10,274 nt of DNA from Treponema sp. (lineage in GTDB: Bacteria; Spirochaetota; Spirochaetia; Treponematales; Breznakiellaceae), in contig JAIRXN010000227.1 of NCBI GenBank assembly GCA_031268245.1, forward strand, positions 1 through 10,274, given 5' to 3'. Shown here one piece after another: positions 5,697-10,274 of the stretch. The position numbers were made by a program, and so were the translations under genes. Below the pieces are notes generated by a model, which searched no databases, had not been told where the DNA came from, and saw nothing but the letters and a program-made list of their open reading frames with translations. Each line of letters opens with the position of its first letter. Positions within the stretch are counted from its first letter, which is position 1.

Positions 5697-7838
5697 AGAT
5701 ATGACAGATTCCGTATCATTACCATAACGTCGGCGGCGACGCTGGTTTTTTTTTCATTTTTCCTGGGTATCTCCATTGCAGGCGCCCTCCTGAAATACGA
5801 GGGGAATCTGTACGGCGCGGGATACTTTTTCTCCCGGTCTTACGGCCTTTTGGCCCTGATAATCCCCGCCTATCTTTTCTCCGCGGCCTTTATACTGGCA
5901 GATCCCGCCTACCATCCTGAACGGATCTATCTTTTAAGTTCCTGTATCGTACCGTTTTTTACCCTGGCTTCCGGCTTAGCGCTGCTTAAGGATTTCAATG
6001 TATTTTCCATCCGTTACCCGTTGCTTGCCCTGATGGGGAGAACAGGTTTTACGTTCATCATGCTTTTCTTTCTGGCCTTTGAATTTCTGATTATCTTTGC
6101 GCTTAAATCCCTGCTCTTCCCGCTCCGGCAGGAAAAACCTGAAAAAAAAGCCGAAGCCGGCAAGCCGGAAGGGATTCTCTCCCTCCCTTCCCCCGGCAAC
6201 GCCGTGATCCTCCGTGAAATTTATGCCGAATCCGCGGCGGTAAATCCCTATGCGGTACATGAAGATGACGGCGAAAAAAATGAAGATGAACATGAAGATG
6301 AAAATAAAAATGAAGATGTAGATGAAATCGAAACCGTGGAGGAAGTTGAGGAACTTGCCCCTGTTCCTGTTTTTGAATCCGTCCCTCCGGCCAAATCGAA
6401 ACCCGTTCCAAAATCCCCTGTCAAAAAAACGTCTTACTTTGTTCCGGCGGACATACTCAACCAGTACCCCGATGGACAGTACTGGATCATCGACGATGCT
6501 ACCCGTCATTCGGCCATTACGCTCAGGGAAACGCTGGAAGAATTCAAGATACAGGCCGAGGTTACCGGCATCAGGAAGGGCCCTGTCATCACCATGTTTG
6601 AAATTCTGCCGGCTCCGGGTGTAAAACTTTCCCGTATCGTCAACCTTCAGGACAACATCGCTCTGCGCCTTGCCGCATCCAGCGTGCGTATCGTTGCCCC
6701 CATTCCGGGAAAACATGCGGTGGGCATTGAGGTGCCCAATGCAAAACGGAACATAGTATCCTTCCGGGAGATCATCGAAGGGGAACTTGGCCGGGAAGGA
6801 AAGAAGGGCGAAATACCCGTGGTACTGGGGAAGGACATTACCGGCGAAGCGCAGACCGTTGATCTTACCCAGATGCCTCATCTCCTCATCGCGGGCGCCA
6901 CAGGTTCGGGAAAATCGGTATGCGTCAACGCAATGATACTGTCGATACTCTACCAGCGCCAGCCTGCGGAATGCCGGCTGATCCTCATCGATCCAAAAAT
7001 TGTTGAGCTCAAGCTTTACAATGATATTCCCCATCTTTTGACTCCGGTTATCACCGAACCCAAACGGGCTTTCCAGGCATTGCAGTATTGCATCTGCGAA
7101 ATGGAACGGCGCTACGCATGCCTTGACTCCATGGGAGTGCGGGACATCAAGAGTTACAACAGAAGAATCAAGGAACGGAATATTGCCGCGGAACACATGC
7201 CCTACATCGTGATTGTCGTTGATGAATTTGCCGACCTCATGGCAACAACCGGCAAAGAACTTGAAAGTACCCTGGCCAGGCTTGCGGCAATGAGCCGTGC
7301 GGTGGGCATACACCTGGTACTTGCAACCCAGAGACCCTCAATCGACGTGATCACCGGCCTCATCAAGGCCAATATTCCCAGCCGCATCGCCTTTATGGTC
7401 GCCTCAAAAATGGACAGCCGCATAATCATTGATATGGTAGGCGCGGAAAAACTGCTGGGCAAGGGAGACATGCTCTATGCCGGGGCGGTCGATCCTTTCC
7501 CCGTCCGTATGCAGGGAGCCTTTGTCTCCGAAGAAGAAGTAGAATCGGTGGTGGAGTATGTCAAAACTCTGGGACAGCCGGACTACATCGACGATGAAAT
7601 ATTCTACGACGAAGAAGAGGATGAAGGCTCCAGCCTCTTTACCGAAGGGGAAGATCCTCTCTACGATAAGGCCCTTGAAATCGTATTGCAGCAAGGCAAG
7701 GCCAGCGCCAGCTATATACAGCGCCGTCTCAAGATCGGATACAATCGTGCGGCGCGCCTTGTGGAAGAGATGGAAGTCCACGGAGTAGTGGGCCCCGCCC
7801 AGGGTTCCAGACCGCGTGAACTCCTGCGGGGAGTGTAG
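5694..7838 (+). CDS. ftsK: DNA translocase FtsK/SpoIIIE
   Basis: A 714-residue protein from the preferred GTG start. It pumps double-stranded DNA at the division septum and helps resolve chromosome dimers. Four membrane segments lie at about 8-34, 50-70, 77-98 and 113-142. A linker of roughly 100 residues follows, far shorter than in E. coli FtsK, with a strongly acidic tract at 189-220. The RecA-like motor has Walker A GATGSGKS (401-408, K407), Walker B VIVVDE (D510, E511), DPKIVELKLYNDIPHLLTP, and LATQRPSIDVITGLIKANIP. A second acidic patch (634-644) joins the motor to the C-terminal winged-helix gamma domain (about 655-714; SASYIQRRLKIGYNRAARLVEEM), which reads polar KOPS-type DNA sequences and contacts XerD. 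All key residues are present. It follows two cell-wall genes on the same strand, consistent with a division role. Confidence 0.96.
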   Translation: MRYDRFRIITITSAATLVFFSFFLGISIAGALLKYEGNLYGAGYFFSRSYGLLALIIPAYLFSAAFILADPAYHPERIYLLSSCIVPFFTLASGLALLKDFNVFSIRYPLLALMGRTGFTFIMLFFLAFEFLIIFALKSLLFPLRQEKPEKKAEAGKPEGILSLPSPGNAVILREIYAESAAVNPYAVHEDDGEKNEDEHEDENKNEDVDEIETVEEVEELAPVPVFESVPPAKSKPVPKSPVKKTSYFVPADILNQYPDGQYWIIDDATRHSAITLRETLEEFKIQAEVTGIRKGPVITMFEILPAPGVKLSRIVNLQDNIALRLAASSVRIVAPIPGKHAVGIEVPNAKRNIVSFREIIEGELGREGKKGEIPVVLGKDITGEAQTVDLTQMPHLLIAGATGSGKSVCVNAMILSILYQRQPAECRLILIDPKIVELKLYNDIPHLLTPVITEPKRAFQALQYCICEMERRYACLDSMGVRDIKSYNRRIKERNIAAEHMPYIVIVVDEFADLMATTGKELESTLARLAAMSRAVGIHLVLATQRPSIDVITGLIKANIPSRIAFMVASKMDSRIIIDMVGAEKLLGKGDMLYAGAVDPFPVRMQGAFVSEEEVESVVEYVKTLGQPDYIDDEIFYDEEEDEGSSLFTEGEDPLYDKALEIVLQQGKASASYIQRRLKIGYNRAARLVEEMEVHGVVGPAQGSRPRELLRGV

Positions 7839-7851
7839 ACTTATCCCGCAG
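7824..7851. repeat. Inverted repeat spanning the convergent stop codons of ftsK and the ferritin gene
   Basis: CTGCGGG (7824-7830) pairs perfectly with CCCGCAG (7845-7851) across a 14-base loop that contains both the ftsK stop (TAG 7836-7838) and the ferritin stop (TAA, complement of 7841-7843). No T run follows on either side. It could slow or end transcription in both directions, but the evidence is only the symmetry and its position. Confidence 0.5.
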
Positions 7852-8374
7852 CCGTGTCTGCCGCAGCGGCGGGGAACGGATCGGTAAAGGTTCTGCCCGC
7901 CAGTTCCACGTCCAGATGATAGATAAGGCCGGTATTATCCCCCATGATGGCGAGCTTGGCGATGATGTCTTCGGCGTTCTTTTCTTCCTCAACCTGCTCG
8001 TTTACATACCAGAGTATAAAGTTATAGGTAGCGTGATCATTTTCCTGTATGGCAAGGGAAGCGATCTTGTTGATCCGCTCTGTAACATATATCTCGTGCG
8101 CCAACACCTTTTCAAACACTTCCCTGATACTCTTGTATGATGACGGCGGCGACTTGACATCGTCGAAGGAAGGACTCCCGCCCCGTTCCAGAATATGTTC
8201 ATACATGTGAACACCGTGGGCCATTTCCTCCTTCACCTGGATGGACAGCCAGTTGGCTATACCCTTGAATCCCGCGCGATCCGCATAGGCCGACATCGCC
8301 TGATACAGATATGCGGAATAATACTCCGCGTTAACCTGTTCACTCAACGCTTTGCTTAAGGCTTCGCTTAACAT
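7841..8374 (-). CDS. ftnA: Non-haem bacterial ferritin
   Basis: A 177-residue iron-storage protein that oxidises Fe(II) and stores it as a mineral inside a cytoplasmic 24-subunit shell. The residues expected at the dinuclear ferroxidase centre and neighbouring third iron site fall at the same numbers as in E. coli FtnA: E17, Y24, E49, E50, H53, E94, E126, Q127 and E130. This indicates FtnA-type ferritin rather than bacterioferritin, for which a haem-binding methionine would be expected. The C-terminal end (DPFPAAAADTAAG) is low-complexity. ATG 8374 is chosen because AGGGGGA (8385-8379) lies 4 bases upstream; the longer frame from TTG 8392 would place this ribosome binding site inside the gene and add six residues not found in the family. 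It has its own promoter and ends two bases from the convergent ftsK gene. Confidence 0.95.
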   Translation of the reverse strand: MLSEALSKALSEQVNAEYYSAYLYQAMSAYADRAGFKGIANWLSIQVKEEMAHGVHMYEHILERGGSPSFDDVKSPPSSYKSIREVFEKVLAHEIYVTERINKIASLAIQENDHATYNFILWYVNEQVEEEKNAEDIIAKLAIMGDNTGLIYHLDVELAGRTFTDPFPAAAADTAAG

Positions 8375-8404
8375 GCAATCCCCCTGTTTCAAACTCTATT
8401 CCCG

Positions 8405-8433
8405 ATTCTAATCTTTTTCCGGATGAAAGTCAA
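8405..8433 (-). promoter_or_regulatory. Promoter of the ferritin gene
   Basis: On the minus strand TTGACT (8433-8428; five of six matches to the sigma70 -35 box) is exactly 17 bases from TAGAAT (8410-8405; five of six matches to the -10 box). The expected start near 8398 gives a leader of about 24 bases that includes the AGGGGGA ribosome binding site. Confidence 0.7.
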
Positions 8434-8450
8434 ATTCCTGAAAATTGGAC
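8429..8450. promoter_or_regulatory. Imperfect palindrome overlapping the ferritin -35 box, possible operator
   Basis: The two halves follow GTCnAATT - 6 bases - AATTnGAC, with seven of eight outer positions symmetric. It covers the -35 box and extends upstream, a common position for a repressor or activator site. It does not match the Fur or PerR consensus as I know them, so the regulator is unknown. Confidence 0.35.
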
Positions 8451-8487
8451 TTCACATGAAGAACCCGGGAGCAAACTATGGATCTAA

Positions 8488-8529
8488 GGCAGCGCTGATT
8501 TATTCGAATGCGAATAAATCAGCGCTGCC
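8488..8529. repeat. Perfect 19-bp inverted repeat at the end of the phosphofructokinase gene
   Basis: Bases 8488-8506 are the exact reverse complement of 8511-8529, with a 4-base loop (AATG). The outer part is G+C-rich (GGCAGCGCTG) and the inner part A+T-rich. The last codons and TGA stop (8521-8519) of the kinase gene lie inside the right arm. A run of five T follows only on the plus strand (8534-8538), antisense to the kinase. On the sense strand there is no T run. It may act as a 3' mRNA-stabilising hairpin, a terminator, or a copy of a dispersed palindromic repeat. Confidence 0.85.
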
Positions 8530-9463
8530 CTAATTTTTCGAGTCTTACTTGTTCCAAAAGTTTTTCTACGAGTATACGGTCAGGCGCTTTGGTTCCTTCG
8601 GTACTTACGGCCCCGGCGGCGGCGGCCATCGCCAGGGCATAACAGCGTTCCTGCGGGAAATTATGTTCAATGCCCCAGGCAAGGGCGCCTGTCATCGCAT
8701 CTCCGGCCCCTACCGTTGAGCCGGTCTTTACATTCAGGGCCGGCGCGCGGAAGACGCCTTCGGTATGTGCAAAAAGAGCGCCTGCCTTGCCAAGGGAAAG
8801 GCATACAAGTTCCGGGCCTCCGGCAAGCAGCCTGCGGCAGAGGCAAAGCAATCCAGCTTCCCCGAAAGACTCCCCGTCATCAATACCGAAATATTGAAAC
8901 AACTCGTAACGGTTCGGCTTGATATAGTGCGGGCTTCCTTCCATGGCCAGTCTGAAGGCTTCTCCGTCTGTATCAAGAAAAATTTTAGCATTTCTATCAT
9001 GAAGCAAACGGCAAAAAACGAGGTATGTGTCCGATCCGAGTCCCCTGGGCAGGCTTCCCGATAGTACAAAGATACTGTCTTCCGCGGCATAGAAGAGAAG
9101 CTTTTCTTCAAACAGCTTGAGTTCGGCTCCGGAAACCAGAGGCCCCGGCTCGTTGAGTTCCGTAAGGCTGCCGTCTGCGGCAATCAGCTTCAGGTTTGTT
9201 CGTGTGGGATTCGAGATCCGTACAAAATCATGTTCCAGGCCGCCTCTGCCGATCCGATCCAGTAATTCATCCCCGGGACTGCCGCCCGCAAACCCAATGG
9301 CAATACTCCTGCCTCCCAGCGCCTGTATCACCGAAGATACATTCAGCCCCTTGCCGCCGGCATCAACAATAACATTCTCCAGCCGGTTGAGGGTATTGGG
9401 CCGCAGGCGCTCAAGACGGGCAGTCTTGTCCAGCGCAGGATTCAATGTAACGGTTATAATCAT
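8519..9463 (-). CDS. fruK: 1-phosphofructokinase, PfkB (ribokinase) family
   Basis: A 314-residue cytoplasmic sugar-phosphate kinase, the usual length for the family, expected to convert fructose 1-phosphate and ATP to fructose 1,6-bisphosphate. The start ITVTLNPALDKT is typical of the FruK/LacC branch. PfkB signature 1 is DAGGKGLNVS (34-43). TRTNLKL, TELNEPGP and KPNRYEL (182-188) follow in order. Signature 2 is STVGAGDAMTGAL (249-261), containing the anion hole and catalytic base D255. The LacC (tagatose-6-phosphate kinase) activity cannot be excluded from sequence alone, and no fructose PTS gene is visible in the window. ATG 9463 has only a weak ribosome binding site (GAAGTGAT). The last codons and stop are inside a 19-bp palindrome. 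The upstream neighbour on the same strand is a sugar-binding protein gene, 68 bases away. Confidence 0.9.
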   Translation of the reverse strand: MIITVTLNPALDKTARLERLRPNTLNRLENVIVDAGGKGLNVSSVIQALGGRSIAIGFAGGSPGDELLDRIGRGGLEHDFVRISNPTRTNLKLIAADGSLTELNEPGPLVSGAELKLFEEKLLFYAAEDSIFVLSGSLPRGLGSDTYLVFCRLLHDRNAKIFLDTDGEAFRLAMEGSPHYIKPNRYELFQYFGIDDGESFGEAGLLCLCRRLLAGGPELVCLSLGKAGALFAHTEGVFRAPALNVKTGSTVGAGDAMTGALAWGIEHNFPQERCYALAMAAAAGAVSTEGTKAPDRILVEKLLEQVRLEKLGQR

Positions 9464-9498
9464 ATCATCACTTCAAATGCCGCTCTACGGTACATTAC

Positions 9499-9527
9499 AC
9501 TATAACTGAATTACCGGAAGATTTTAA
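9499..9527 (-). promoter_or_regulatory. Possible promoter of the phosphofructokinase gene
   Basis: On the minus strand TTAAAA (9527-9522) is 17 bases from TATAGT (9504-9499). The -10 box is good (five of six) and the -35 box is weak (four of six). Transcription would begin near 9492 with a leader of about 29 bases. Read-through from the upstream binding-protein gene is also possible. Confidence 0.35.
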
Positions 9528-9531
9528 GGCG

Positions 9532-10274
9532 TCATTCCGGCGGATGAATGGGATTCAGCGCCTCTATCCGGGACTGTATGCGTTTTGCCGTTTCTTCTCC
9601 GCTCCTGCCGCCTTCAAAGAGGGCCATGAGTTCCTCCCGTATCGCCGCATCCGCAGAAGCGGAGAATTCGTTCCCTTCGAAAACATCCGAGGCTTCGTAA
9701 ATGGACCATGCCTTCTCGTAGAGGGGATCTTCTTCAGGATCATGGAAGCGCAGCCCTGTCCCCGGAACTGCCCCGGACTTTTCTGAAAGAATAATACTTT
9801 TTTCTTTAAGAAAACTAATAAATTCCCGGGCCTCTTCCGGATGTGTACAGTCCGAAGAGATACCCGCATGCCAGACTGAAGGGATAAAACCGGGCTTTCC
9901 GAAATCAGCCTGTCCCGGGATCAGGGTAAGGCCGAGTTTGTCTCCCATCCCCGCACGGAGATACCGCAGGTTTCCTACGTTTGCCGTGAGCATTGCGGTT
10001 TTGCCCGCAATAAAATCCTCAAGCCGTTCCGCTCCGGTCTGCAAAAAAATTCCCGGCAGGAGGAAACCTTCCCTGTTGAGCCGGCCCAAAAAATTGAAGA
10101 CATCGGCCGTTCTTTTTTCATCAAAGCCGTTTTTTTCCGGGTTACTGCCTGCGGCCCGGATCCAGGAGTAGATATCCCGGCGCAGGGCTTCCGGATCTCC
10201 GCTTCCCAGGCTTATGGCGAGAGCAGGTACAGACTGATTTTCCTTTAGCGTCCGGGCGGCAGAGAGGAATTCTG
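9532..10274 (-). CDS. ABC-transporter extracellular solute (sugar) binding protein, C-terminal part
   Basis: The frame is open from the right edge of the window to TGA 9534-9532, so 246 residues of the C-terminal part are visible and the signal peptide and N-terminal lobe lie outside. The first visible segment, EFLSAARTLKENQSVPALAI, has the 'eFl..a..Lk..g..Pla' pattern found in family 1 binding proteins. FIAGKTAMLTANVGNLRYL matches the 'F..GkaAM...g.w' segment, followed by LTLIPG and a late HPEEAREFISFLKEKS helix that corresponds to the usual 'k..eAa.eFi.fl' block. Such proteins bind a sugar or similar solute outside the inner membrane and deliver it to an ABC permease. The substrate cannot be told. 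A TTG at 10089 is internal and not a start. Confidence 0.85.
   Translation of the reverse strand, partial: EFLSAARTLKENQSVPALAISLGSGDPEALRRDIYSWIRAAGSNPEKNGFDEKRTADVFNFLGRLNREGFLLPGIFLQTGAERLEDFIAGKTAMLTANVGNLRYLRAGMGDKLGLTLIPGQADFGKPGFIPSVWHAGISSDCTHPEEAREFISFLKEKSIILSEKSGAVPGTGLRFHDPEEDPLYEKAWSIYEASDVFEGNEFSASADAAIREELMALFEGGRSGEETAKRIQSRIEALNPIHPPE

Noticed and set aside
5976..7313. Long minus-strand open frame (445 codons) opposite ftsK
   Set aside because: It lies wholly within ftsK, whose motor motifs are unmistakable. The antisense product has long artificial-looking runs (for example repeated Ile/Phe from the acidic tract).
8375..8392. Longer ferritin start at TTG 8392
   Set aside because: The extra six codons contain the ribosome binding site of ATG 8374, and the residue numbering from 8374 matches the E. 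coli FtnA metal ligands.
9514..9540. CCGGAA/TTCCGG inverted repeat near the end of the binding-protein gene as a terminator
   Set aside because: The stem is only 6 bp with a 15-base loop and no T run on the minus strand, and it overlaps the proposed kinase promoter.
10087..10089. TTG 10089 as the start of the solute-binding protein
   Set aside because: The frame continues upstream without a stop to the window edge with recognisable binding-protein sequence, so this is an internal leucine codon.

Overview
The window (about 50% G+C) reads as ordinary chromosome of a Gram-negative-type bacterium, most likely a spirochaete of the Treponema group. This assignment is an inference from the mix of genes (small RRM protein, membrane TPR protein, LysM protein, spirochaete-like lipobox on a transglycosylase, FtsK, ferritin) and not from a marker gene. 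No rRNA, tRNA, CRISPR array, insertion sequence or phage gene is visible. No gene-free stretch exceeds 300 bases; the longest is about 178.

Layout: (1) 1-120 is a leader with competing short hairpins, followed by a small single-RRM RNA-binding protein (121-411, +). (2) 412-551 holds a plus-strand hairpin and a good minus-strand terminator. (3) A two-gene minus-strand operon: a membrane-anchored TPR protein with an Mrr-like C-terminal domain (940-2313), then an unrecognised 126-residue helical protein (552-932). (4) A 178-base divergent promoter region (2314-2491). (5) Three plus-strand envelope or division genes: a membrane protein joining an Hsp70 substrate-binding-like domain to a periplasmic LysM domain (2492-3475), a probable lipoprotein lytic transglycosylase (3497-5584), and an FtsK/SpoIIIE DNA translocase (best start GTG 5694, to 7838). 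(6) A converging minus-strand set: ferritin (7841-8374), a PfkB-family 1-phosphofructokinase (8519-9463), and the C-terminal part of an ABC-transporter sugar-binding protein running off the right edge (9532-10274).

How the genes may fit together: the LysM protein, transglycosylase and FtsK form a plausible wall and septum group, covering peptidoglycan binding, peptidoglycan cleavage and chromosome clearance. The divergently transcribed TPR protein is predicted to sit on the cytoplasmic face of the same membrane as the Hsp70-like domain. The kinase and the binding protein suggest carbohydrate uptake and phosphorylation; ferritin is a separate iron-storage unit with its own promoter.

The most unusual items are the Hsp70-substrate-domain/LysM fusion, the TPR/degenerate-nuclease fusion with an apparently leaderless promoter, and a perfect 19-bp inverted repeat that contains the stop codon of the kinase gene.
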